From Fragilaria crotonensis (lineage: Eukaryota; Bacillariophyta; Fragilariophyceae; Fragilariales; Fragilariaceae): a stretch of DNA of 64,000 bases. Made by a program: the position numbers and the translations under genes. Shown here piece by piece: positions 1-11,024 of this stretch. The stretch covers positions 1-64,000 of the forward strand of contig JAKSYS010000310.1 in NCBI GenBank assembly GCA_022925895.1, in the 5' to 3' direction. Position 1 is the first letter of the stretch; each line of letters starts with the position of its first letter. The notes under the pieces are model-generated. The model was not told where the DNA came from. It saw only the letters and a list, made by a program, of their open reading frames with translations, and did not search any database.

Positions 1-129
1 CTTCCACTGGACGCTGAGCGTTCAACTCAACAGCATCCCAAAGGGCTGAGCTGACTACTATTGTGTAGTGACATTCTCCGACGTCGAGGTTCGACATCAA
101 CACAGCGCAACAAAGCACGGAGAAGGGAT

Positions 130-1318
130 GCTTGCAACTCGCGACGCCTCAGTCAGTCGTCCTCCACATAAAATCCCTTTCTGATGGATTACTCCTGATC
201 ACCCTTCGCTTGGTAGCAACCCCGACCGCATTGGCAGGTGCATCGGATGTACGCAAACGAATCAAGACAGGAAAATGCGACGCCAAATTCAGCAGTTCAG
301 TTGCCCATGCAGCTGAAAGGAATTTTCATCATGTGCAGGTCCAGCGGTCGCCGGAGGAAACGATGGTACCATATACGACTGTCATTTTATGGATGGATTT
401 GGGTTAGGACTATCGTGTTGTGCATTGTTATTGCTGTAGCAATTGTCATTGCAGTTGTTTTGACCCGACCATCACCGCCCCACCGGTAGAACCAGCCCCC
501 ATCACGCCGGAAAAATTGCGTGCGATTATTTTTACCTCACGAGCTTGTCTGAGTGTCGACAGTTTAGAGGCGATCCATCAGACACAGAAACGGGAGGTGC
601 AATTCCGAGTGAGATCGGACTCTTAACACAGCTGACGGCATTGAGTTTCTCCCGCACAGGAACGACAGGCACCATACCGACTGAGGTGGGGCGCTTGACA
701 AAGTTGGGTCTATCTTTTCGAAGAAAATTATCGGCTCGTTGGCACGATTCCAAGTGAGATCGGGCAACTAACGCAGCTGAGGGCGTTGACAATCACCAAC
801 AATGAGTTGGTGACTGCAGGATTCCATATGAGATCGGTCTGTTGTCGCACCTGAATTTCATGGATTTGGGCGGTAATCAATTGATTGGAGAGATTCCACG
901 TCAGATCGGGCTCTTGAAAAACCTGACTTGGTTGGAATTGAGTTTCAATTCTTTCACTGGTACGATTCCAAGTGAGATCGGGCTCATGACACAGCTGTCG
1001 ATTTTGAGAATATACTTCAATGAGTTCTCTGGCATGATTCCTAGTGAGATCGGGCTCTTGACAGAGCTAGAAGAGTTCGATGCCCATTCCAATAGATTGT
1101 CTGGCATGATACCAAGCGAGATCGGGCTCTTGTCACATCTTGGGAATATGTTCGTCTTTGACAATGCGTTGATTGGTACCATTCCGCAATCTCTTTGCCC
1201 AAGCGCGGTGGAATCTCTTTTGACTGTGGAAGCGTCAAATGCAACTGCAGCAGATGCCGCTGTTTTGAGCGAATCGATCAAACTTCAGAACACAGCACGG
1301 CGCAAGAGAGTGTGATCG
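130..1318 (+). pseudogene. LRR single-pass membrane protein, decayed copy 1
   Basis: This is the duplicate of the LRR gene at 4315-5415. The same parts can be recognised in order: a cytosolic head, a hydrophobic segment near 405-465 (VLCIVIAVAIVIAVV), a Cys-bearing N-cap (SLSECRQF, about 545), and plant-type LRRs of the form xxIPSEIGLLTxL from 600 to 1190. They lie in several reading frames. Compared with copy 2, the start region is shifted by an extra base (an ATG near 184 soon meets a stop), the first LRRs are broken near 715 and 820, and the C-terminal Cys cap is read out of frame after about 1215. The longest clean stretch is 842-1315. Some breaks (near 475 and 515) are shared with copy 2, so they either predate the duplication or are systematic homopolymer errors. 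Probably a pseudogene. Confidence 0.7.
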
Positions 1319-2250
1319 ACGTGCCGAACAGAGGCCCTTCTTCTCTTCATTTTTTGGTTGCAGGTTGTGTATGAGAAAAATAAGGTGGTGTGGTAATTAG
1401 CGCGGCACCGCGCTGAGGCAACAAGATGCAATGAAATTATTGGACTTTGGTGCTGCGTTGTCCAACGGCGGCGAGAGAATTCTTCTTTCGATGGATGTGA
1501 TACATGATACTACTACATAATTCGATATAACTGTTTACTGTTGATGTTACGCACTTCATCATCCTCTTCCAAGTTCTCAACATGAACCCTTGTTGGGATC
1601 GGGCTTGATGACAGATTTGTGTCTTGTGTGCTGCCCCAACAAAGATTTACGGAACAGCCGACACAAGCACGGGCTACTGTTTCCTATCCTTAAAGGACAA
1701 TCTAATGCATTCTCTTATCCATCTTGCGATTCCGTCGTATTCATTGATGCACCTTAGCACAGACTTTCCAGGAGGGTGCACAAGTTGAAATAGGCGATCA
1801 GTGACACTTCTATCAGCTCGTACTTGTACCTAACAATGAGAATCTCACGATATTTGGAGACGCTGTACGCCTCGACAACACACCGTAATTGCGGAATCGG
1901 GACGACACGACTTGTCACAACAATCCCCATTACGGGAGTATCCATATGGTCTGGTCTGCGGTTTTCCCTAAACAACAATACTTCATGTCAAATAATCCAA
2001 TTGCCAAGATGGTGGAGCGCAACAGGCAAGTATCAGAGGGTGTACTACTGACCGTAGTTCTACATGAGTATACTCTGGAGTACGTCGTACGTTTTATATA
2101 TCTGATCAGCCCACTGTCGTTTCGAGTATCTTTTATGTTGCAACATCAGTCAGCGCCGACAAGAACAATACCAACACCCTTTCTGTTTTGGTGTTCAATT
2201 TCCCAAATGAATCAAACAACAATACCAACCATACCCTTCTGCTTTGGTGT
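1319..2250. other. Intergenic, duplicated at 5461-6396
   Basis: This lies between the 3' ends of the convergent LRR and ATG101 copies. Both strands carry only short unsupported reading frames. It contains a small duplication around 2165-2270, where the motif 'ttctgttttggtgttcaatttcc' type sequence occurs twice next to the ATG101 stop. No RNA gene or mobile element is recognised. Confidence 0.5.
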
Positions 2251-2960
2251 TCAATTTCCCAAATGAATCAAAGACGGCATGTTTGCGACGCGCGCATAGA
2301 CATTTTCTCGTTCATCGACACGTTTGGTACTCAAGATGTCAAATTCGTACATGACGGGTGGTATGTGTTGAATGTCCCCACCGGCAATCTCAAATATTTG
2401 CATCAAGACGGCACGCAGCATCCCCTCGGCCGTATCTTGCAATCGTTGACGTTCAATGACAGCCGCAGAATTGTCACTCATGGGACGAGGAGTGTTATTG
2501 ACCACGACGCGCAGTATCCATTGTTCCCAACTATTGTGTGTAAATGTGAGTGTTTGTAGAAAGTATAAAAGCATGTCAGAGATCATGTTCCTGCAAAAGC
2601 ATTCACAGAGACACAAACACACACGAGCGCATACACAAATATGTATATGAACTTACACCAAACGTTCTTCATGAGACACGAGACCAAACAATTGTTTGGA
2701 TGCACGTCGTTCATAAAATGACAATACCAACGATCCACTCATGAGTTCAGGTCCAATCTGTGATAACGTTCGTAAGAATGCTTCAATGGCATCATCGACC
2801 TTTTGTTCGACATTCGTATGCATGCTGGTCGTTGGAGTTGTTGATGATTGGTTGTTATTGGAACCATCGGACGCAATTCGAGCATAGGTCAGATCAAAAC
2901 CATCGCATTCTACGTCTTGAGGAACAACCGAGCCGGGAGAACGGATATTGGAGTGGGAAC
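2251..2960 (-). pseudogene. ATG101: ATG101 fragment (exons 2-3 only)
   Basis: This is the copy-A version of the complete gene at 6397-7282. Exon 3 (2251-2530) and most of exon 2 (from 2657 upward) are open and keep the ATG101 landmarks QDVECDGFDLTYARI, SLVLSFYERRASKQLF and WEQWILRV. The 126-bp intron at 2531-2656 has a GTAAGT donor and an AG acceptor. The segment ends at the duplication boundary, so exon 1, with the MNC start and first helix, is absent. The position equivalent to the exon 2 acceptor reads CCAA rather than CCAG. It also lacks a short Ser/Thr/Asn stretch present in copy B. It is most likely a non-functional 5'-truncated duplicate. Confidence 0.8.
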
Positions 2961-4131
2961 AGGTATGGTAACAAGTGAACCTCCGTCATGGGCTCGTCGG
3001 TTGATCTTGCACCCTATCACTACTGTAGTCGCAGTATCTGCGCTCACAGATCTCGCAACACGTTGTCCGGACCATACTGGTAGTATATGGGCGACTTGTA
3101 GACCACGTGCTGGGTTCGGATACAACAAGGCAGAACCGCCGTTCGACGTTTCAACAACAGCACAGCCCTCGTATGGCAGCCATGGACGATATGGACGGGG
3201 TTCTGGGACATGCGGCATTCCTTCTTAACCTTAACCGGCAGTCGATTCGGGGGTTATTGGATACCTTGAACGGCTACTACAACGTTATTTCATAACGTCT
3301 TGAAGGTAATCTTGCGTACTCAGATTCCCATCGAGCACGCCAGTCACACCCCAACAACGTTTTGAGAGACAAAAATCTTCAACACGCTTCCAGCGAAGAG
3401 GACGATTTGCAAACCTTCTTCGGACGAAGACATGCGAAGAAAGGTTTTGAAGTGACACACAAAAATATTCTACGTTGTTTCAGTGTGCAGCATGTACCAG
3501 ACCAGACTTTTATGAACACCTTCTTCGATGATCTAAGTAGAAAACGACATCCAACGAAGAAGGTTTCTTCCTGAAGAAGATTTGGAAGCAGGCTTCTTCG
3601 GGCGAAGAAGGTCCTTTCAACATTCTTCGTTCATAAGAAGGTTTCGAAACGCGCAAGCCAAGCTCACGAGCGCGAGTCTGACATTTTCGATATGCTCAAA
3701 AATATTGCCGTTATCCATCATTGGTTTTAAAAACAGTCAACGGCAAAAGACGGTTATTATTTCCGTCCTGAAGGATTTCCGCATGTCCCTGGTGTCACGA
3801 CAGATTCATTGTAACATCAATCCACAACTCACAGAGAATCTACAACGCGTGAAACTTGACAACCTCGGACTTGTACGTATACTGTATACTGCTGTACCTG
3901 ATACATACTAGGTACGAGATGCAAGACGCCATGACATCCATACTGCATGACGCATGAGCGCATGAGGCAGGAAGCTGTACTTCGCAGTACAAGGACACAC
4001 GTATGAATACGATGCACGTCTCGCAGAGATTTGGGGATCTTAAAAGGATCCATTCATGCTTTTGCCATAAGTTGACCGGCCTTACAAAAACTGAACGAGT
4101 ATTTATCTCTGACTGCATTGTCAGCACTTCA
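2961..4131. other. Non-duplicated spacer with GAAGAAGG-rich tract
   Basis: No convincing gene. The stretch 3400-3650 is peppered with CTTCTTCG/CGAAGAAG words in both orientations, including a perfect hairpin at 3593-3610 and several GAAGAAGGTTT variants. The rest has short overlapping frames on both strands without similarity I recognise. Confidence 0.5.
3593..3610. repeat. Perfect inverted repeat (8-bp arms, 2-bp loop)
   Basis: The arms CTTCTTCG and CGAAGAAG flank GG. The hairpin sits in a tract where the same words recur in degenerate form. Confidence 0.8.
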
Positions 4132-4314
4132 CCTTCCACTGGACGCTGAGCGTTCAACTCAACAGCACCACCAAAGGGCTGAGCTGACTACTATTGTGTA
4201 GTGACATTCTCCGACGTCGAGTTCGACATCAACACAAAACGCAACAAAGCACGGAGAAGGATACTTGCAAATCGCGACGCCTCAGTCAGTTGTCCTCCAT
4301 AAAATCCCTTTCTG

Positions 4315-5415
4315 ATGGATGCTTCTGATCACCCTTCGCTTGGTGGCAACCCCGACCGCATTGGCAAGGGTGCATCGGATGTGTACGCAAACGAAGAATC
4401 AAGACAGGAAAATGCGACGCCAAATTCAGCAGTTCCAGTTGCCCATGCACCTGAAAGGAATTTCCATCATGTGCAGGTCCAGCAGTCGCCGGAGGAAACG
4501 AGGAAATGGTACCATATACGACTGTCGTTTTATGGGTGGATTTGGGTTAGGACTATCGTGTTGTGCATTGTTATTGCTGTAGCAATAGTCATTGCAGTTA
4601 TTTTGACCCGACCATCACCGCCCCACCGGTAGAACCAACCCCATCACGCCGGAAAAATCGCGTGTGATTATTTTTACCTCACGAGCTTGTCTGAGTGTCG
4701 ACAGTTTAGAGGCGATTCTTCAGACCCAAGGGGAGGTGCGATTCCGAGTGAGATCGGACTCTTAACACAGCTGACGACATTGGATTTCTCCCGCACAGGA
4801 ACGACTGGCACCATACCGAGTGAGGTGGGGCGCTTGACAAAGTTGGAGTCTATCTTTTTCGAAGAAAATTATCGGCTCGTTGGCACGATTCCAAGTGAGA
4901 TCGGGCAACTAACGCAGCTGACGCGGTTGACAATCAGCAACAATGACTTGGTGACTGGCAGGATTCCATATGAGCTCGGTCTGTTGTCGCACCTGAATTT
5001 CATGAATTTGGGCAATAATCAATTGATTGGAGTGATTCCACGTCAGATCGGGCTCTTGAAAAACCTGACTTGGTTGGAATTGAGTTTCAATTCTTTCACT
5101 GGTACGATTCCAAGTGAGATCGGGCTCATGACACAGCTGGAGATTTTGAGAATATACGACAATGAGTTGTCTGGCATGATTCCTAGTGAGATCGGGCTCT
5201 TGACAGAGCTATTCGAGTTCGATGCCTTTTCCAATAGATTGTCTGGCATGATACCAAGCGAGATCGGGCTCTTGCCACAACTTGTGAATATGAACGTCTA
5301 TTACAATGAGCTGATTGGCACCATTCCGCAATCTCTTTGCTCACGCGCGGTGACAATCTCTTTTGACTGTGGAAGCGTCAAATGCAACTGCAGCAGACCC
5401 TGCCTCTGCTTTTGA
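4315..5415 (+). CDS. LRR single-pass membrane protein, copy 2 (indel-interrupted)
   Basis: The likely start is the ATG at 4315. The first frame (4315-4632) gives a hydrophilic N-terminal region of about 75 residues and one membrane segment (VLCIVIAVAIVIAVILT, about 4555-4610). The ectodomain follows in another frame: an N-cap with Cys (SLSECRQF, about 4686), then about nine LRRs of the plant type (IPSEIGLLTQL / LxxNxLxGxIP) to 5330, and a Cys-rich C-cap (FDCGSVKCNCSRPC) ending at 5415. Two small indels, near 4620 and at the A-run near 4655, separate the halves; both also occur in copy 1. The orientation is probably N-in. Such LRR proteins are expanded in diatoms and are thought to act in recognition or adhesion; no ligand can be inferred. 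Confidence 0.72.
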
Positions 5416-6396
5416 GCGAATGGATCAAATTTCAGAACGCAGCACGAAGCAAGAGAGTGTGATCGCCGTGCCGAACAGAGGCCCTGCTTTCTTCATTTTT
5501 TGGTTGCAGGTTGTGTATGAGAAAAATAAGGTGGTGTGGTAATTAGCGCGGCACCGCGCTGAGGAAGCAAGATGCAATGAAACTATTGGACTTTGGTGCT
5601 GCGTTGTACAACGGCGGCGAGAGGAATTCTTCCTTCGATGGATGTGATACATGATACTACTACATAATTCGATATAACTGTTTACTGCTGATGTTACGCA
5701 CTTCATCATCCTCTTCCAGGTTCTCAACATGAACCTTGTTGGGACCAGGGTTAATGACAGATTTGTGATTTGTGTGCTGCCTAACAAAGATTCACGGAAC
5801 AGCCGACACAAGCACGGGCTGCTGTTTCCCATCCTTAAAGGACAATCTAATGCATTCTCTTATTCATCTCGCGATTCAGTCGTATTCATTGATGCACCTT
5901 GGCACAGACTTTCCAGGAGGGTTCACAAATTGAAATTGGCGATCAGTGACACTTCTATCAGCTCGTACTTGTACCTAACAATGAGAATCTCGATATTTGG
6001 AGACGCTGTAGGCCTCGACAGCACACCGTAATTGCTGAATCGGGACGACACGACTTGTCACACAACAATCCCCATTACGGGAGTATCCATATGGTCTGGT
6101 CTGCGGTTTCCCAAACAACAATACTTCATGACAAATATTCCAATTGCCAAGATGGTGGAGCGCAACAGGCAGGTATCAGAGGGTGTACTACTGACCGTAG
6201 TTCTGCATGAGTATACTCTGGAGTACGTCGTACGTTGTATATATCTATTGATCAGTCCACTGTTGATTCGAGTATCTTTTATGTTGCAACATCACTCAGC
6301 GTCGACAACAACAATACCAACACCCTTTCTGTTTTGGTGTTCAATTTCCCAAATGAATCAAACAAGAATACCAACAATGCCCTTCTGTTTTGGTCT
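5416..6396. other. Intergenic, duplicate of 1319-2250
   Basis: This separates the 3' ends of the convergent LRR and ATG101 genes. No coding, RNA or transposon signal is seen apart from the duplication itself. Confidence 0.5.
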
Positions 6397-7282
6397 TCAA
6401 TTTCCTAGATGAATCAAAGACGGCATGTTTGCGACGCGCGCATAGACATTTTCTCGTTCATCGACACGCTTGGTGCTCAAGATGTCAAATTCGTACATGA
6501 CGGGTGGTATGTGTTGAATGTCCCCACCGGCAATCTCAAATATTTGCATCAAGACGGCACGCAGCATCCCCTCGGCCGTATCTTGCAATCGTTGACGTTC
6601 AATGACAGCCGCAGAATTGTCACTCATGGGACGAGTGTTATTTACGACGACGCGTAGTATCCATTGTTCCCAACTATTGTGTAAATGTGAGTGTTTGTAG
6701 AAAGTATAAAAGCATGTCAGAGATCATGTTCCTGCAAAAGCATACACAGAGACACAAACACACACGAGCGCATACACAAATATGTATATGAACTTACACC
6801 AAACGTTCTTCATGAGACACGAGACCAAACAATTGTTTGGATGCACGTCGTTCATAAAATGACAATACCAACGATCCACTCATGAGTTCAGGTCCAATCT
6901 GTGATAACGTTCGTAAAAACGCTTCAATGGCATCATCGACCTTTTGTTCGACATTGGTATGCATGCTGGTCGTTGGAGTTGATGATGATTGGTTGTTATT
7001 GGAACCATTGGTATTCGTTGCAGATGATGTGCGATCGGATGCAATTCGAGCGTAGGTCAGATCAAAACCATCGCATTCCACATCTTGAGGAACAACCGAG
7101 CCGGGAGAACGGATACTGGAATAGGAACAACAATATATTAGAAGAAATCAATTTGGTCGACAATTGTTGCTCTCCATTTGAAAGACTTACAAAAGAATTG
7201 TGTGAAGGATGCATTGAAGCGCTTCTCGAACTTGACCAGTCGCAAGCTCCAGCTCTGGTAAGTGATGTTCTTTACAATTCAT
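6397..7282 (-). CDS. ATG101: Autophagy-related protein 101 (three exons)
   Basis: The gene is join(6397..6673, 6798..7115, 7191..7282) on the minus strand, encoding 228 residues (human ATG101 has 218). Exon 1 starts at the ATG at 7282-7280 and reads MNCKEHHLPELELATGQV, then a helix ending LHTILF, matching the family's MNC start and LHT helix. Exon 2 carries SVVPQDVECDGFDLTYARI, a Ser/Thr/Asn-rich insertion, and LVLSFYERRASKQLFG. Exon 3 starts WEQWILRV and ends near DERENVYARV. The introns (75 and 124 bp) have GTAAGT donors and CAG/TAG acceptors, and the phases close exactly. ATG101 is a HORMA-fold subunit of the ULK1/ATG13/FIP200-type initiation complex, which it joins by stabilising ATG13. 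The open frame on the opposite strand over exon 1 is a shadow. Confidence 0.93.
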
Positions 7283-8088
7283 TGTGGGATCGCTATGTAT
7301 GTGCTAACGACTGAACAACAATATTACAAATACGAAACAGTTCAAGGCGCTGCGATGTACTCAAAGTACCGACTATGAGAGTATGAAGGACTGTGACGCG
7401 CAACCCTTTGACGATCAATGGGGCGTTGTATTTTTGGTCGTCGATGTTCGGAACAGAAGCGAGAACAAGCCGTGCGCTACATGGTCGTGCGCACCAGCAA
7501 CAGAGATCAACACAATTGGACCGGTATTGACTTCCGGTAATACGTGTACAGTCGGAGGCGTATAGCAGAACATGTTGGAAATTCAAAGTCGAATGCCGTA
7601 CTGGAGCACTGGAGCACGTGCTCATGACAGTTCGAAACCCGAACTCTACTGTACATGAGTCAAAAATAATCGTTCCGTCCCGGTACGTCTGTGCTGCGCT
7701 CGAGTTCATCTGCCGCCTGCCATGCGATCAATGTAAATCGAAGGCTTTTTGGCGGCCGATCATCGATTCTTCAGATTTTGAAACTGCACCAAACATCATC
7801 GAATCATCTGTATCGCTGTGTCACTGGATACTTGTTAAAAAGAGAAGACTACATTGCTACTCCAGTACTACGACTTCATACCACCAGGTTATCGATACCC
7901 TATTTGTTGTACTTGCAAGCGTTCGATCAAGAGTCATCGAGCAGAGGACTATCAACCATCCAGCCTCCAGCCCTCAGTCATTAGCAACCGATCGCTAACA
8001 CCAACGAAAGGACCCAATTCCTAACGTTGCTTCAAAGTCCAACTACAAGTGCTCTATCCATTTTATCATTTTAATCCACATTCCAACA
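7283..8088. promoter_or_regulatory. Shared upstream region of ATG101 (-) and aspartate aminotransferase (+)
   Basis: About 0.8 kb lie between two divergent start codons, so both promoters must be here or in the 5' ends. Only short frames without recognisable products are present. I cannot assign specific elements. Confidence 0.5.
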
Positions 8089-9611
8089 TGTTGATTCGTC
8101 ACACTGCAATGCGTCGTCAGATTGAGACCTTGTCGCGACGATGCTTGAGCCAGAGCCGCAATAGTAGCACTGCAAGTCCTTGGGCCGATTATGCCATGGC
8201 TCCTCCCAATCATTGGACTTGGTGATGCCTTTCGTGCGGACGATTTCCCACAGAAGGTCATTGTTGGTGTTGGTGCCTATCGTGATGATCTTGGCAAACC
8301 CTATGTTCTGCCGTGTGCGTGAAGCCGAACGAATTCTTCAGGATCAATTGTTGGATCATGAGTATTCTGGAATTGTAAGTTGTGTTTGTACTTGTCTTTG
8401 CAACATGTGTATGCGCACATGCATGCATGCATTTATTGACCACTACTAATGACCAACGCCATTACCTTTCCTATCATCTCCTCCATGCAGGGAGGCGATC
8501 CAGTCTTTGTTAACCTTGCCCTCAAATTCGCGTTTGGAGCGGACTCAGTCCCTCTCCTTGAAAATCGCATCGGTGGTGTTCAAACTCTATCAGGAACAGG
8601 TGGTCTTCGAGTTTTTGGTGAAATGTTATTCAAACATGGTCACAAACACATTTACGTTCCCAACCCCACATGGGGCAATCACATTCCCATTATGCAAAAC
8701 TCTGGTCTAGAAGTACGAAAGTATTCCTACTACGACGTGACGACATCGGACTTGGCCTTTGATCAAATGGTCAAGGACATTTCAGAAATGCCGGCCGGAT
8801 CGTGCATCCTCTTGCACGCCTGTGCTCACAACCCCACAGGTATGGACCCCACCATGGAACAATGGAAACAAATTAGTGATTTGTGCAAAAAACACAAATT
8901 GTTACCATTCTTTGATTGTGCCTATCAGGGATTCGCATCGGGCAATGCACCACAAGACGCGGCAGCACTCCGACTCTTTGTGGAGGAGGGTCATACCTTG
9001 GCATTGGTCCAATCCTTTTCGAAAAACTTTGGATTGTACGGACAGCGTGTCGGTGCTCTCTCGGTGGTGGCGTCCAATCCCGATGAAGCCAAACGTGTCG
9101 AATCGCAAATGAAATTGGTCATTCGTCCCATGGTACGTAGTTGTGTTGTTGGTGTGTGTATACATGAATTGTAGTTGCTTTGTTGGTTTCTTGTTGGCAC
9201 TAGTCCACACCATGGGGTCCTCACATTGTCTCTCTCTCACAGTACTCGAACCCTCCTCGTCACGGTGCTCGCATTGTGACAACCATCTTGTCTGATCCGC
9301 GATTGACACAAGATTTCATTGATCAATGCAAGGGAATGGCCGATCGTATTCACAGTATGCGCATTGCCCTTCGCACCAAATTGGAAGATTTGGCCACCAG
9401 TGGTCATGGCAGCAATCGAAGCTGGCAGCACATTACGAAACAAATTGGAATGTTTGCATACTCGGGCATGACCAAGGACGAAGTTCTTCGAATGAAGGAG
9501 AAGCATCATATTTATTGTACCGCAGATGGTAGAATTAGCATGGCGGGAGTCACTTCGGGGAATGTGGATTACATTGCCAATGCCATTCATGATGTCACAA
9601 AAACAGAATAG
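8089..9611 (+). CDS. Aspartate aminotransferase, probably mitochondrial (three exons)
   Basis: PLP enzyme interconverting aspartate/2-oxoglutarate and oxaloacetate/glutamate. Exons: 8089-8374, 8491-9132, 9243-9611; introns have GTAAGT/GTACGT donors and CAG acceptors. The N-terminus ([18 protein letters not shown]) is Arg-rich and acid-free at its start, like a mitochondrial presequence, followed by the mature start [11 protein letters not shown]. Family landmarks: [42 protein letters not shown], the PLP lysine in [14 protein letters not shown], and [15 protein letters not shown] across the last intron. Two small indels break exon 1, one after APP near 8205 and one near 8318 (LPC-VREAE). The rest is clean, so these may be assembly errors. 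Confidence 0.93.
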
Positions 9612-9938
9612 ATGTGTAGATGTATAATGCAACTGGGCGTCGTATATGAGGTATGTGGGTGGACAATAATTCCAGATTACATGGGCCAAGCTGCCCCACT
9701 ATAGAAAGGATCATAATCCATTGATGATCGACTCCTTCGATAGTGCAACAGCCATTGGCCATGCAACACACGACGAGAAGGGTGTCAACCTCTGAGGTAC
9801 TGCAGCTTCTGTCGCCCCGGTGCAATGCAGCTCGCTTTTGAGCAACCAAACCAGTGTCAACAATAGCCGACCCTTACCAATCCAAAGTGATTCAAGTGGG
9901 CTCATGGGGATATCACAGCTTAGTGCTACCAGATTCAT
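9612..9938. other. Short convergent intergenic region
   Basis: 327 bp between the 3' ends of the aminotransferase and the methyltransferase. Nothing further is recognised. Confidence 0.5.
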
Positions 9939-11024
9939 TCAAGACGGAACTGTTCGTTGAACGACTCCACAGGCCTGACAGGAAACGGGCCACATGGAGT
10001 TCACCAAGAATCGTTCCTCCGAAATTAGCTCGGCACGATGTTGGTCGATTCCAAAAACTTGCGCAATTGTTTGCTCCGTGTAGCGATGCAAATGACAATT
10101 ATCTGCCAGGGCCTGTTGAAGCGGATCCAGTTTCTCTTGTTGCCATTCGAGGAATTTGTAAGGTTCGGATGGATCCACAGCAACATGTTCAACATACCCT
10201 AAACACCCTCCTCGAGGACGAAGCGAATCCCGAATGCTTGCGACCGCCAAGTCTGGTTCCTTGACACTGCAGAGAGTCAAGCACGAAATAATGGCGTCAA
10301 ATGGCAACGTTTCGGCTGGCAAGAAGGATGGCAATTGCATAATATCCCCCTTCAAGACCGTCAAATCGACTTGAAGAGGACTGTCCTGCTGTTGTTGTTT
10401 CAAGTAGTCCTTGGCAGTTTGTATAGATTTCTCCGTCGGTCGAATCAAGTCCATCCCCACGAGTTCGATCTTTGTCACTCCCATTGTGGCGAGCGTATCG
10501 AATGCATCCTTATAGAGTCCAGTCCGAATAAGTCGACAATCCTGTCCCATGCCAACTTCTAGAACACGAAACGGTGTCAGTGCTGCATCTGCGTTTGCGT
10601 TTGCCATCACATTTGTTGTTGATACAGCTCCATGAAAGGCATCGCGAATCGTGCGTGCAACTCGACGTGTATGATCCTCGGGATAAAAATTAAATCGTGA
10701 ACTGCCAGTACCAACACCACCACCATCATCATCCTCCTCCTTTCCCACCGCCATGGCATCATATCCCGCAGCACCACTCGCAACAACTCCCAACAATCCT
10801 GCTACTTTCCATCCATTCGATGCAACAACATCAACAACTTGACGTCGGGATATCTCATTCTTATCTTTTGGAGAATTTGGATTCGGAGTATTGATGGACA
10901 AGGCAGCGTCGACGAAGAGTGGTGGAGTGCCATGTGGAACGAACTGTAGAATTGGTGCGATCCATTGGACCATGGAGCACAAGATGTAGACACATAACAT
11001 TCTCTGTAATGGTACGCATGTCAT
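9939..11024 (-). CDS. SAM-dependent methyltransferase, METTL7-like
   Basis: An open frame of 361 residues from the ATG at 11024; it stays open further upstream to 11288, but the upstream part has no family features. The N-terminal 60 residues hold a hydrophobic stretch (MLCVYILCSMVQWIAPILQFV), suggesting a signal or membrane anchor, and a second weaker one (VAGLLGVVASGAAGY). The methyltransferase core follows: motif I FRVLEVGMGQD (the usual ExGxG glycine pattern is altered), an acidic residue in ELVGMDLI, then ISCLTLCSVKEPDLAV, LRPRGGCLGYVEHV and LEWQQEKLDPLQQALADNCHL. This order is typical of METTL7/Methyltransf_11 proteins. The substrate is unknown. Confidence 0.82.
   Translation of the reverse strand: MTCVPLQRMLCVYILCSMVQWIAPILQFVPHGTPPLFVDAALSINTPNPNSPKDKNEISRRQVVDVVASNGWKVAGLLGVVASGAAGYDAMAVGKEEDDDGGGVGTGSSRFNFYPEDHTRRVARTIRDAFHGAVSTTNVMANANADAALTPFRVLEVGMGQDCRLIRTGLYKDAFDTLATMGVTKIELVGMDLIRPTEKSIQTAKDYLKQQQQDSPLQVDLTVLKGDIMQLPSFLPAETLPFDAIISCLTLCSVKEPDLAVASIRDSLRPRGGCLGYVEHVAVDPSEPYKFLEWQQEKLDPLQQALADNCHLHRYTEQTIAQVFGIDQHRAELISEERFLVNSMWPVSCQACGVVQRTVPS

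Larger units (their letters stand above)
1..2960. repeat. Segmental duplication, copy A (LRR gene + ATG101 fragment)
   Basis: This segment matches 4132-7120 almost base for base, with scattered substitutions and small indels. The window opens exactly where the similarity is already under way, so the left boundary may lie outside. The right boundary is inside the ATG101 gene at about 2960, where copy A stops matching copy B just upstream of ATG101 exon 2. The two copies are direct repeats separated by about 1.2 kb of unrelated sequence (2961-4131). Confidence 0.93.
4132..7120. repeat. Segmental duplication, copy B
   Basis: Direct repeat of 1-2960. Copy B continues past the boundary into ATG101 exon 1 (up to 7282), so it is the more complete and probably parental copy. 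The left edge begins with the same bases as the window start. Confidence 0.93.

Noticed and set aside
6901-7314. Plus-strand frame ending ALVSDVLYNSLWDRYV with an apparent GTAAGT
   Set aside because: The minus strand gives ATG101 exon 1 with correct splice sites and family residues; the plus frame is its shadow.
7293-7709. 138-codon minus-strand frame upstream of ATG101
   Set aside because: No recognisable domain, overlaps plus frames of similar length and lies in a promoter region.
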